From NCBI GenBank assembly GCA_020632955.1, contig JACKEO010000017.1, positions 1 to 64,000 of the forward strand: 64,000 nt of DNA. Reading direction: 5' to 3'. The notes below the pieces were generated by a model, which worked only from the letters and a program-made list of their open reading frames with translations, had not been told where the DNA came from and searched no databases. Within the stretch, counting starts at the first letter, position 1, and every line of letters starts with the position of its first letter. Below are positions 24,461-32,482 of this stretch, piece after piece. The stretch comes from Alphaproteobacteria bacterium (GTDB lineage Bacteria; Myxococcota_A; UBA796; GCA-2862545). A program made the translations under genes and the position numbers.

Positions 24461-26343
24461 CCCGCCGCCCTCGGCGCACCGCCCGCCGGCGGACGACACA
24501 GCAGGCGCGCGAGCCGATCGGCCTCGGCCTGCCGCGCGACCGGGTCCGCCCCGCCGAAGCGCACCTCCACGTGCAGCCAGGCCAGTCGACGCACCGCCAC
24601 CGCCGCCTCGCCGGGCAGGCGCGCGGCCAGCCAGTCACCTGCATCCAGCGGCCCCAGCTCGGCCGGCGGCACGAGCCCACGACGCGACAGGGCGGTCCGC
24701 GCACGCACCCACGCCCCGGCCACGCCCTGGGGACGTGCACCACGCCACGTCCCCGCGGCGCCCGGGCGCAGGCTGCGGGCCGCGGGGAGCAGCACCACGA
24801 GCCCCAGCGCCACCGCGACCCCCACGGCCGCACGCCAGGGGACCCAGGCCGCCACGGCCGACCACAGGCCGCGCTGCGCCTCGCGGTCGAAGCCCACCAC
24901 GTGACGGTCCCAGGCGCGCTCCAGGCGGGCCAGCACCGGTTCCCTGGACGCCAGCGCGGCCCCCCCCGTGGCAGGACGCGGCAGCGGCGGATCCACGGCC
25001 GCCCGCGGGGGGGCGGCGCCCGGCGTGGGATCCACCGCCACCCACCCCTGCCCGTCGAGGTGCACCTCCACCCAGGCGTGGGCGTCCGAGCCGCGGAAGA
25101 CCCGGGCCCCGCCCTCCGACACCCCGCCGACGAAGCCCGTGACCACCCGCGCCGGCACCCCGTCCAGGCGGGCGAGCACGGCCAGGGCCGCGGCGAAGAG
25201 CTCGCAGTGGCCGGAGCGATGGTCGAAGAGGAAGGCCGCCAGCGGATCCTCCCCGCCCGGCGGCACCGACCGCGTGTACCGGAAGTCGGCGAGGGCCTCC
25301 ACCAGCGCCCGCACCCGGTCCACCGGCGCCGCGGCCGTGCCCGTCCACGCGATCGCCAGCTCGGTGAGCCGGGGATCGAGCCGCGCGGGCAGCGCCAGGG
25401 CGCGCTCGCGCTCGTAGGGACGGAGCCGCGGCGCGCCCAGCGGCCGATCGAGGCGCACCTCGGCCGTGTAGGCCACACGCCCCTCGCGGGGCCCGTGCCA
25501 CCCCTCCCCCACGTCCTGGTCGAAGCTGGCGCGGTCGAAGCGCACGATGCCGCCGGGCACCAGCACCACGCCCGCGAGCGAGGCGTGCTCCACTGTGACC
25601 GTGCGCCCCGGACCCGCGCTCCACACGGGCGCCGGACGGAGGGGGGCCGCCGCCGTCCACCGCTGCCCGTCGAAGTCCTCCAGCGCCGCCGCGCGCAGCA
25701 CGACGGGCTCGTCGCCGCCGTCGAGGAAGCGCACGCGGGCCACCTCGGCCGGGTCCTCGCGCAGGCGGGAGGGCGTGGCCAGCCTCACCTCGTCCGACAG
25801 GCCCACCAGGCCCTCCGCGGCGGCCAGACGCACGGAGGGACGCCGCGGCAGCACCACGAACAGCAGCACCGCCAGCGGCACCACGACGCCCGCGTAGACC
25901 CAGCGCGCCCGGCCGGCTCCGCCCGCGAGGGCCCGCGGCAGCGCCAGCCCCCACAGCGCCCAGGCGGGCAGGAAGCCCGGGCTGCGCGTCCCGGCCGCGG
26001 CGGCCACCAGCAGCAGGGTCACGAGCAGGAGCAGCACCCGGTCGGCGCCCGGCCACGGGGGGAGCAGGCGCTGGTGCAGGGTGAGGCCCACCACCCCGAG
26101 CCCCACGGCCACCTCCACGCCCAGCCCGGCCGCGAAGGCGCCCACCACCCCCAGCCCGGTGCAGACCGCCAGGACGTGCCGCACCGCCGCCGGCAGGCGG
26201 TCGCGCACGGCGGGACCCACGATCGCCACCGGGATGGCCAGCACCGCCAGCACCCCGTCCGGACGCCCCGTCATCGCCAGCGCCGCCAGCCCGGCCACCA
26301 CGAGCAGGGTCTCCAGCGCCTCGGTGATCGCGGGCCGCCTCAT
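24457..26343 (-). CDS. Transglutaminase-like membrane protein (TgpA type)
   Basis: This encodes 628 residues. Residues 1-170 hold about six membrane helices (DUF3488-like). A periplasmic domain follows, with a transglutaminase-like core: S-G-H-C-E-L-F (Cys near 378), D-A-H-A-W-V-E-V-H (His near 422) and V-A-V-D-P-T-P-G (Asp near 438), the full Cys-His-Asp triad. Another helix is at about 508-527, followed by a cytoplasmic tail. The ATG overlaps the DUF58 stop as ATGA. TgpA-type proteins travel with MoxR and DUF58 partners, as here; their substrate is not well known. The end overlaps the convergent sensor gene by 4 bases. Confidence 0.9.
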   Translation of the reverse strand: MRRPAITEALETLLVVAGLAALAMTGRPDGVLAVLAIPVAIVGPAVRDRLPAAVRHVLAVCTGLGVVGAFAAGLGVEVAVGLGVVGLTLHQRLLPPWPGADRVLLLLVTLLLVAAAAGTRSPGFLPAWALWGLALPRALAGGAGRARWVYAGVVVPLAVLLFVVLPRRPSVRLAAAEGLVGLSDEVRLATPSRLREDPAEVARVRFLDGGDEPVVLRAAALEDFDGQRWTAAAPLRPAPVWSAGPGRTVTVEHASLAGVVLVPGGIVRFDRASFDQDVGEGWHGPREGRVAYTAEVRLDRPLGAPRLRPYERERALALPARLDPRLTELAIAWTGTAAAPVDRVRALVEALADFRYTRSVPPGGEDPLAAFLFDHRSGHCELFAAALAVLARLDGVPARVVTGFVGGVSEGGARVFRGSDAHAWVEVHLDGQGWVAVDPTPGAAPPRAAVDPPLPRPATGGAALASREPVLARLERAWDRHVVGFDREAQRGLWSAVAAWVPWRAAVGVAVALGLVVLLPAARSLRPGAAGTWRGARPQGVAGAWVRARTALSRRGLVPPAELGPLDAGDWLAARLPGEAAVAVRRLAWLHVEVRFGGADPVARQAEADRLARLLCRPPAGGAPRAAG

Positions 26344-27221
26344 GGCGCCGCCTCCCCGATGGCCGCGAGTGCCGTGAGCAGCTCGCGGCGCCAGGCGTCC
26401 CCCACGCGCGGGGGCCAGGTGCTGCGTCCCACGCGCAGGCCCACCGGACGACGGGCGGCCACGGCCGCGAGCACGCTCCCCGTGGCCGCCGAGATCGCGG
26501 CCTCCAGCGCCTCGCCCTCCAGCGGCGGCACCTCCACCCACACCGGCGCCGGCGCGTGGCCCTGCCGCACCACCACCATCGGCGCGCCCACCCGCGCCGA
26601 CGTGGGCCAGTGCACGTCCCGCGGGCGGTCGCCCACGCGGTAGGGGCGGAGGTGGTCGAGATCGTCGGGATCCACCGCCCGCTGCGGACGCCCGTGGCGC
26701 TCGGGGGTCTCGGGTGCGGGCGCCGCGGGACGGGGCCAGGCCCACAGGCTGGCCGGCAGGTCCACCTCCGCCCAGACCTCCAGCAGGCCGAAGGGCGCCG
26801 TGGTCGACAGCCGCACGGCCCCGAGCCGGTGCAGGCCCCGCCGGGCGAAGCGCCAGGTGGCCCCCACCTCCACCACGTCGCCGCGGGCGACCTCGGCCAC
26901 CATCGCGTCGCCGCCCCCCCCGGTCTCCTCCAGCCGCAGGTCGAGCAGCGGCCAGACCCCGCTGCGCCGCACGCGCCACCGGCCGTGCGCGGGCTGGCCG
27001 GCGTGGAGCTCCTCCGGCAGCACCCGCTCCACCGCCACGCCGCGCAGGGCCACGATCGCGCCGCCGAGGGCCACGAGCACCAGCGCCAGCAGGCCCGCGG
27101 CCACCAGGTGGAGCAGGTTGTCGCGCGACAGCATCGCCACGCCGATCAGCGCCACCGTGAAGACCCCCACCGCCACGCCGTCGCGCGTGGGGCGCAGGCC
27201 CCGGCGGCGCGACCCGCCCAT
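26340..27221 (-). CDS. DUF58 protein (von Willebrand-like, MoxR partner)
   Basis: This encodes 293 residues. Two membrane helices at about 17-60 are followed by a soluble region with the DUF58 signature V-G-D-R-P-R-D-V-H-W-P-T-S-A-R near 212. That matches the family pattern G-D-x-x-R-x-I-x-W-x-x-S-A-R, with an unusual Pro after Trp. It sits between the MoxR and transglutaminase genes with stop/start overlaps on both sides (TGATG and ATGA). In this gene set DUF58 proteins are thought to assemble with the MoxR chaperone at the membrane. Confidence 0.9.
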   Translation of the reverse strand: MGGSRRRGLRPTRDGVAVGVFTVALIGVAMLSRDNLLHLVAAGLLALVLVALGGAIVALRGVAVERVLPEELHAGQPAHGRWRVRRSGVWPLLDLRLEETGGGGDAMVAEVARGDVVEVGATWRFARRGLHRLGAVRLSTTAPFGLLEVWAEVDLPASLWAWPRPAAPAPETPERHGRPQRAVDPDDLDHLRPYRVGDRPRDVHWPTSARVGAPMVVVRQGHAPAPVWVEVPPLEGEALEAAISAATGSVLAAVAARRPVGLRVGRSTWPPRVGDAWRRELLTALAAIGEAAP

Positions 27222-28141
27222 CAGGTGGGCGGGGCCAGCTCGCGCACGAGCGCGGCGATCACGGCCTCGGCGTCCTCGGCGGCGCCGCGCGGCACCACCC
27301 GGTGGGCGAGCACCGGCACGGCGAGCCTGCGGACGTCGTCGGGCACCACGAACTCCCGGCCGGCGACCAGCGCGCGGGCACGGGCGGCGCGGTGCAGCGC
27401 CTGGGCGCCGCGTGGCGACACGCCACGGAGCAGGCGCGCATCGCGCCGCGTGGCCCACACCAGGTCGAGGAGGTGGGCCTCGACGCTGGCCTCCACGCGC
27501 ACCTGCTCCACCGCCTCGCCGGCCGCGAGGATCTCCTCGGGCGTGGCGATGGCGTCGGGGAGCGCGGCCCGGCCGTGGGGCTGGTGGAGGATGGCCTGCT
27601 CGTCCTCGCGCGAGGGGTAGCCGAGCGACAGGCGCAGCAGGAAGCGGTCGAGCTGGCTGTCGGGCAGCGGGTAGGTGCCGTGGACGTCGTACGGGTTCTG
27701 GGTGGCCAGCACCAGGAACGGCCGCGGCAGGCGGTGGGTGACGCCGTCCACGCTCACCGAGCCCTCCGCCATCGCCTCCAGGAGCGCCGCCTGGGTGCGC
27801 GGCGTGGCCCGGTTGAGCTCGTCGGCCAGCACCACGTGCGCGAAGAGCGGCCCGGGCCGGAACACGGGCTCCTGCCCCCCCGGCCCGAGCACGGGCACGC
27901 CGGTGAGGTCGCCGGGCAGCAGGTCGGCGGTGAGCTGGATGCGGTGGAAGCTGCCGCCGGTGGCCCGGGCCAGCGCCGCGGCGAGGGTGGTCTTCCCCAC
28001 GCCGGGCACGTCCTGCAGCAGCACGTGCCCGCCCGCGAGCACCGCCGCGAGCACCAGATCGACCGTCTCCGTGCGTCCGCGCCAGGCCTGCTCGACCGCG
28101 GCGCGCAGGCGCAGGACCAGGTCGGGGACGTGCGCGTTCAC
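27221..28141 (-). CDS. MoxR-family AAA+ ATPase
   Basis: This encodes 306 residues, typical of the family. Walker A is P-G-V-G-K-T (46-51), Walker B V-V-L-A-D-E-L-N-R-A (about 104-113), sensor 1 region A-T-Q-N-P (near 150) and the lid domain with S-P-R-G near 244. MoxR ATPases act as chaperones that activate partner proteins. The GTG at 28141 overlaps the stop of the small lipoprotein gene, and the DUF58 gene follows with an overlapping stop/start, giving a tight four-gene unit. Confidence 0.95.
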   Translation of the reverse strand: MNAHVPDLVLRLRAAVEQAWRGRTETVDLVLAAVLAGGHVLLQDVPGVGKTTLAAALARATGGSFHRIQLTADLLPGDLTGVPVLGPGGQEPVFRPGPLFAHVVLADELNRATPRTQAALLEAMAEGSVSVDGVTHRLPRPFLVLATQNPYDVHGTYPLPDSQLDRFLLRLSLGYPSREDEQAILHQPHGRAALPDAIATPEEILAAGEAVEQVRVEASVEAHLLDLVWATRRDARLLRGVSPRGAQALHRAARARALVAGREFVVPDDVRRLAVPVLAHRVVPRGAAEDAEAVIAALVRELAPPT

Positions 28142-28605
28142 CGGACCTCGCCCACCCAGGCGCCCTCGACGTCGACCTCCACCTGGCAGCCGGCGGGCAC
28201 GGTGGGGCTGCTGGACTCCACCACCTCGACCACCTCGGCGCCCACCCAGCCCTCGCCGGCGGCGCAGCCGTCGCCCGCGGTGACCGTGGCCTCGCCGGTG
28301 AGCCGCCAGGTGATCGAGCCCACGTCACGGGCCTCGGTGATCTCCCGGGAGGCGTAGGTGAGCGTGCAGGACCGCAGCGTGCCCGTGGCGAAGGCCGAGG
28401 CCTCGCCTGCCACCCACAGCTCCACCTCGGCCCCGTCGGCGACGAGCCGGTAGGTGACGAGGCCGTCGTCCCCGCGACGGAGCCCGCCGCAGGCATCGGC
28501 CCGCGCCGCCGCCGCCAGCTCGTAGTAGTGACCCGGCTCGGACGGGCCGCAGGCCGTGCCGACGAGGGCGAGGGCGCAGGCCGACAGCGCGCGTGTGCAG
28601 CTCAT
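28138..28605 (-). CDS. Small lipoprotein heading the MoxR operon
   Basis: This encodes 155 residues. The ATG at 28605 follows GGGAGG. The signal ends L-V-G-T-A-C-G, with the lipidated Cys near 19. The mature part has four further cysteines (D-A-C-G-G, R-S-C-T-L, D-G-C-A-A, A-G-C-Q-V) that could form two disulfides, with a beta-rich pattern. There is no known family. Being coupled by GTGA to the MoxR gene, it may be the envelope component or target of the MoxR/DUF58/transglutaminase system, which is inference from gene order. Confidence 0.7.
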   Translation of the reverse strand: MSCTRALSACALALVGTACGPSEPGHYYELAAAARADACGGLRRGDDGLVTYRLVADGAEVELWVAGEASAFATGTLRSCTLTYASREITEARDVGSITWRLTGEATVTAGDGCAAGEGWVGAEVVEVVESSSPTVPAGCQVEVDVEGAWVGEVR

Positions 28606-28685
28606 GGCCTCCCTCGGATCGCGGCCTGCCATCGTGGCCCTCGCGGCCCCGTGGGGACGCACCGCGCAGAGCGGTTGCGGGCGCA

Positions 28686-28714
28686 TTGCGCCGCCGTGGA
28701 CCCGTCCTTATACC
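28686..28714 (+). promoter_or_regulatory. Candidate promoter of the ATPase-like/TPR gene
   Basis: TATACC (28709-28714) matches four of six -10 positions. TTGCGC (28686-28691) keeps the TTG of the -35, with a 17-base spacer. The start codon lies about 100 bases further on. Confidence 0.35.
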
Positions 28715-28813
28715 CGGGGTCCTTTCCCGCGCCAGACGCCGGCCAGGCCCACCACGGTCCCGTCCCGCCGTCCCCGCCCGGCTCCCCCGTCGGCGCACCC
28801 AGCTGGAGACTCC

Positions 28814-31372
28814 GTGTCGAACCCCGAGGATCGTCCCCTCTACGTCGCCCGTCCCGCCGACCTCGCCGCGCTGCGCGCCCACTGGCAGGCCGCGAAGGAA
28901 GGCTCGCCCCGCGTGGTGCGTCTGGTGGCGCCCTTCGGCGGCGGCCGCCGCGCGCTCACCGGTCAGCTCCTCCGCGAGCTCCACACCGCCACCGACGACG
29001 CCATCCTGTGGCGCGTGGGCTGCGTCGACCACGAGACGGGCCTGCCCTGGCTGTTGCGCGCCTACGGTGCCCTCGTCGGCCAGATCGCCAGCGACGTGCT
29101 GCTCCGCGGCAAGGTGGAGATGGTGCTCAACGGCCAGCTCCCCAAGGAGACGAAGCGGGTGCAGGGCTGGTTCCAGGCCTTCGTGCAGGCGCTGCGCGAG
29201 GCCAAGCCCGACGCCAGCGGCCAGATCCAGCTCCGCGTCGCCCAGGACAACCCGCTGGTGGGCCTCCTCGAGGTGGTGCGCGCCGTGTGCAGCCGCATCC
29301 CCGTGGTGCTCGAGCTCCAGCAGCCCCACCTCGTGCACAGCGTGCTCCTCGCCCAGCTCCTCGAGGGCCTGATGGAGGAGACGAAGGACGGCGGTCGCCT
29401 GCTGGTGATCCTCCACGACGAGCCCGAGGGCGAGCTGCGCAGCAGCACCCACCCCGCCCCGCTCCTCGACCTGTTCGAGCGCCGCGCCGACCGCGTGACC
29501 GTGCAGGCCATCGCCCCCTGGGGCGGCGAGGAGACGGCCGCCTACCTGCAGAGCCGCGGCCTCGAGGGCAACGCCGAGCGCATCGCCGCCATCGCCGGCG
29601 GTCGGCCCGGCTTCATCGCCGAGCTCACCGACATCCTCTCGGCCCGCGGCCAGCTCGCCGACGCCCTCGAGGGCGTCACCTTCGGCAGCCTCACCCCGAT
29701 GGAGGTCGACGAGGAGGAGCTCGACGTGCCCGACGCCCCCGCGGCCGAGGGGCAGCGCAAGCACGCCGGCCCCGACGACGCCGGCCAGGTGGCCTTCTTC
29801 GCGGCCCTGCTGGGCCAGGCCTTCCCCTCGGCCCTCGTGGCCGAGCTGGGCGGCTACGACAAGGAGAGCATCGACGACCTCTGCGACGCCATGGACGAGC
29901 TCTTCGAGGAGGTCCAGTTCAACGAGCAGATGGGCACCTGGGTCTACCGCTTCGCCCACGGCGCCTGGCGTGAGGGCGTGCTGGAGCGCAACGACACCGA
30001 CGACGGCCACCAGCTCGCCCGCCGCGTGGGCGTCTTCATGGAGCGCTTCCTGGCCCCCCGCGGGCTGGCCTTCGTGAGCCGCACCTGCCGGCTCTACGGC
30101 GAGCACGGCGCGCCGCAGCGGGCGCAGGCCATGCGCCAGGTGGCCCTCACCTCCGACGATCCCAACGCCTGGAGCCTGGCGTGGGAGACCCTGCGCTACC
30201 TCGACGAGGTGCCCTGGCCCGACGCCCTGCGGCGCAGCGTGGCCACCACCCTGCTCGAGCACCTCGCCGCCAGCGGTCCCCTGCAGGCCGCCGACCGCGT
30301 GCACGGCGAGACCACGAAGTGGGCCACCGAGCAGGGCGACGAGGGCCTGCAGGCCTGGCTGCTGCTCAACGGCTCGAAGCTCGACCTGCGGCGGCAGGAC
30401 GTCTACCGCGCCCGGGATCGCGCCCGCGACGCGCTGGCCCGGTTCGAGAAGCTGGAGGACCGCCTCCACGTGGCCGAGGCGCAGATCCAGCTCGCCGGCG
30501 TCGAGCTCGCCGACGGCAAGCCCGAGGCCGCCCTGGAGGCCGCCGAGGGTGCGCTGAAGGCGTCGATGACCGACGGGGCCGACGGCCAGAAGGTGGTGCC
30601 GCCCAACGTGGCCGGCCAGGTCGAGATGATCCGCGGCGTGGTCCAGCGGCGCGCGGGCAAGCCCGCCGAGGCCGTGGAGCACTTCAAGCGGGCCAACGAG
30701 ATCGCCGGCACCACCGGCCAGGGCCCCCTCGCGGTCGACGCCGGCGTGGCCATGGGCGAGGCCCTGCTGGCCAGCCGCCAGATCGACCCCGCCCGCGAGA
30801 TCCTCGGTCGCGTGGCCATGGCGGCCCGGCAGATCGGCCAGCTCGCCCGCGAGCGCGCCGCCAGCGAGCTGCTCGCCCAGGCCGAGGGCGCCCGCCACAA
30901 CTTCCAGGGCGCGCTCCAGCTCGCCCAGCGCTGCCTGGCCATCAGCCGCCAGCTCGAGCTGCGGCAGGCCATCCCGGTCGACCTCTACCACGTGGGCTTC
31001 TTCCTCCTCACCCAGAACAAGGGCAAGGAGGCGCTGGAGCAGTTCACCCAGGTGGAGCAGGCCCTCGGCGCCAGCGCGGCCCAGCACCCGCTCTACCGGG
31101 ACCTGGCCTACCACGCCGGCGTGGCCGCCCTGCAGTCGCAGGCCTTCGACCGCGCCGAGACCTGGCTGCAGCGGGCACGTCCGCTGCTCGAGCAGGTGGG
31201 CGACACCCGCAAGCTGGTGGGCACGCTCGACCAGCTCGCCGCCCTGCGGCAGCGCGCGGGCAAGGCCGACGAGGCCAAGGCCCTGCTCGCCGAGGCCGTC
31301 GGCCACGCCGACAAGGCCCAGCTCAAGGACGAGAAGAAGGCCCTCCAGAAGCGCCTGGAGAGCCTCGCGTAG
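28814..31372 (+). CDS. Large protein with degenerate ATPase module and TPR repeats
   Basis: This encodes 852 residues. The GTG at 28814 follows GGAG by 7 bases. The N-terminal half resembles a STAND/AAA-type ATPase: V-V-R-L-V-A-P-F-G-G-G-R-R-A-L (34-48) is in the position of Walker A but lacks the lysine, and L-L-V-I-L-H-D-E-P near 195 looks like Walker B. A winged-helix-like region follows. From about 490 to the end there are tandem helical pairs of TPR type (for example A-E-A-V-E-H-F-K-R-A-N-E and K-E-A-L-E-Q-F-T-Q-V-E-Q). No effector domain is seen at either end. It is a single-gene unit, divergent from the MoxR operon. Confidence 0.75.
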   Translation: MSNPEDRPLYVARPADLAALRAHWQAAKEGSPRVVRLVAPFGGGRRALTGQLLRELHTATDDAILWRVGCVDHETGLPWLLRAYGALVGQIASDVLLRGKVEMVLNGQLPKETKRVQGWFQAFVQALREAKPDASGQIQLRVAQDNPLVGLLEVVRAVCSRIPVVLELQQPHLVHSVLLAQLLEGLMEETKDGGRLLVILHDEPEGELRSSTHPAPLLDLFERRADRVTVQAIAPWGGEETAAYLQSRGLEGNAERIAAIAGGRPGFIAELTDILSARGQLADALEGVTFGSLTPMEVDEEELDVPDAPAAEGQRKHAGPDDAGQVAFFAALLGQAFPSALVAELGGYDKESIDDLCDAMDELFEEVQFNEQMGTWVYRFAHGAWREGVLERNDTDDGHQLARRVGVFMERFLAPRGLAFVSRTCRLYGEHGAPQRAQAMRQVALTSDDPNAWSLAWETLRYLDEVPWPDALRRSVATTLLEHLAASGPLQAADRVHGETTKWATEQGDEGLQAWLLLNGSKLDLRRQDVYRARDRARDALARFEKLEDRLHVAEAQIQLAGVELADGKPEAALEAAEGALKASMTDGADGQKVVPPNVAGQVEMIRGVVQRRAGKPAEAVEHFKRANEIAGTTGQGPLAVDAGVAMGEALLASRQIDPAREILGRVAMAARQIGQLARERAASELLAQAEGARHNFQGALQLAQRCLAISRQLELRQAIPVDLYHVGFFLLTQNKGKEALEQFTQVEQALGASAAQHPLYRDLAYHAGVAALQSQAFDRAETWLQRARPLLEQVGDTRKLVGTLDQLAALRQRAGKADEAKALLAEAVGHADKAQLKDEKKALQKRLESLA

Positions 31373-31379
31373 CGGCAGT

Positions 31380-31450
31380 GGAGGCGTCCACGCGGGCGCC
31401 TCCTCTCCTCCCGACGCGTGACCGCCGCGGCCCGTGCCGCGGCCTCACGC
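31380..31450. terminator. Double hairpin between convergent genes
   Basis: First stem: GGAGGCG (31380-31386) with CGCCTCC (31397-31403), followed by TCTCCTCC. Second: GCGTGA / TCACGC (31416-31421 and 31445-31450) enclosing GCCGCGGC / GCCGCGGC (31424-31431 and 31436-31443) around a CCGT loop. Both lie in the 89-base gap between convergent genes, so they could end transcription from both sides. Confidence 0.65.
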
Positions 31451-31461
31451 CGAGACCGGGC

Positions 31462-32373
31462 CTACTTGAGGATCGGGCAGAAGCCGGCCTCGTCGAGCGA
31501 GGTGCGCGCCTCGATGCAGGCCAGCGGGGAGGCCTCGTCGACCGCCTCGTTGCAGGCCTTCTTGAGGGCCTTGTCGCCCACGTCGCTGCAGCAGCTCTCG
31601 AGGTCGCCGCACGCGGAGTCGACCACGGCGGTCATCGCCGCCTGCATGCCCGGATCGCTCAGGGTGCCGTACTCCACCACCTTCATGTTCTCGTTGAGGA
31701 TCACGAAGGAGGGCCAGGCGCCGGTGGACGCGACCACGTAGTCGAGCAGCTGGGCCTCGGTGTCGCCGAGCACCATCACGCCGCGGGCGGGGAAGTCGCG
31801 CTCCCAGGTGCGCGCGATGCGGGGCTTGGGGGCCTCGCCGTCGACGTCCTCGGACAGCACCGTGACCCAGCTGATCAGGCCGGCACGGATCATGCCGACG
31901 ATGGGCTGGAAGAGCGGGTCGGTGGTGTCCTTGTCGCCGAGGATGGTGGAGATCTGCTTGCAGGGCCCGCACCACTCGGCCGAGACGTCGACGATGATCT
32001 TCCGGCCGTGGCCGGAGAGATCGTAGAGGTCGACCTCCTCGCCGTGCTGATCCTTCTCGATCAGCCGCGGGAAGCGCTTGCCGGTGTCGATCTCCTTGCC
32101 CGTCTTGCCCGACGCCACCACGGCGTCCTTGAAGGCCACCGTCTGGCGGGGCCAGCCGCCCTCGTAGCGGCCGGACGCCTTGTCGAGGGGATCGGTGCCG
32201 AAGTCGACCTCCTGCCCGTCGGTGAGGCCGTCGCCATCGGAGTCGTCGATCTTGGGATCGGTGCCGACCTCGAGCTCGCGCTCGTAGACGAGGCCGTCGC
32301 CGTCCTCGTCACTCTGGGGATCGATGCACCCCGCCCCCGCCGCCAGGACCACGAACCACGCTGCGTGCCGCAT
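31462..32373 (-). CDS. Thioredoxin-fold lipoprotein with calcium-binding repeats
   Basis: This encodes 303 residues. The signal ends G-A-G-C-I (lipidated Cys 16). Residues 22-62 hold two thrombospondin-3-like D-x-D-G-D-G-L motifs, likely calcium-binding. The thioredoxin-fold domain has the redox motif W-C-G-P-C at 134-138, and the expected cis-proline loop is G-A-W-P-S-F. The last 50 residues have six cysteines (C-G-D, C-C-S, A-C-N, A-C-I, F-C-P), unusual for thioredoxins, suggesting an extra disulfide-knit domain. It may be a surface or periplasmic disulfide reductase or oxidase. GGAGGG lies 7 bases before the ATG; a GTGATAAGG (about 32419-32427, reverse strand) is the likely -10 area. Confidence 0.85.
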   Translation of the reverse strand: MRHAAWFVVLAAGAGCIDPQSDEDGDGLVYERELEVGTDPKIDDSDGDGLTDGQEVDFGTDPLDKASGRYEGGWPRQTVAFKDAVVASGKTGKEIDTGKRFPRLIEKDQHGEEVDLYDLSGHGRKIIVDVSAEWCGPCKQISTILGDKDTTDPLFQPIVGMIRAGLISWVTVLSEDVDGEAPKPRIARTWERDFPARGVMVLGDTEAQLLDYVVASTGAWPSFVILNENMKVVEYGTLSDPGMQAAMTAVVDSACGDLESCCSDVGDKALKKACNEAVDEASPLACIEARTSLDEAGFCPILK

Positions 32374-32482
32374 GAGACACCCTCCGGACCCCGGGGCAGC
32401 CCACCCCAGCGACCGCGCACCTTATCACGGGAACGCCCCTCGCTACGCAGCGAGATGTCGCGGATCGCGCGGGATGTGAGGT

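Noticed and set aside
28138..28605. A longer start at 28686 for the small lipoprotein
   Set aside because: It would add 27 residues ahead of an intact lipoprotein signal and lacks the GGGAGG site found before 28605.
32420..32480. GAGATGTCGCGGAT similar to the palindrome at 20569-20586
   Set aside because: Only half a site, lying in the gap after tyrS; not symmetric, so no regulatory link is claimed.
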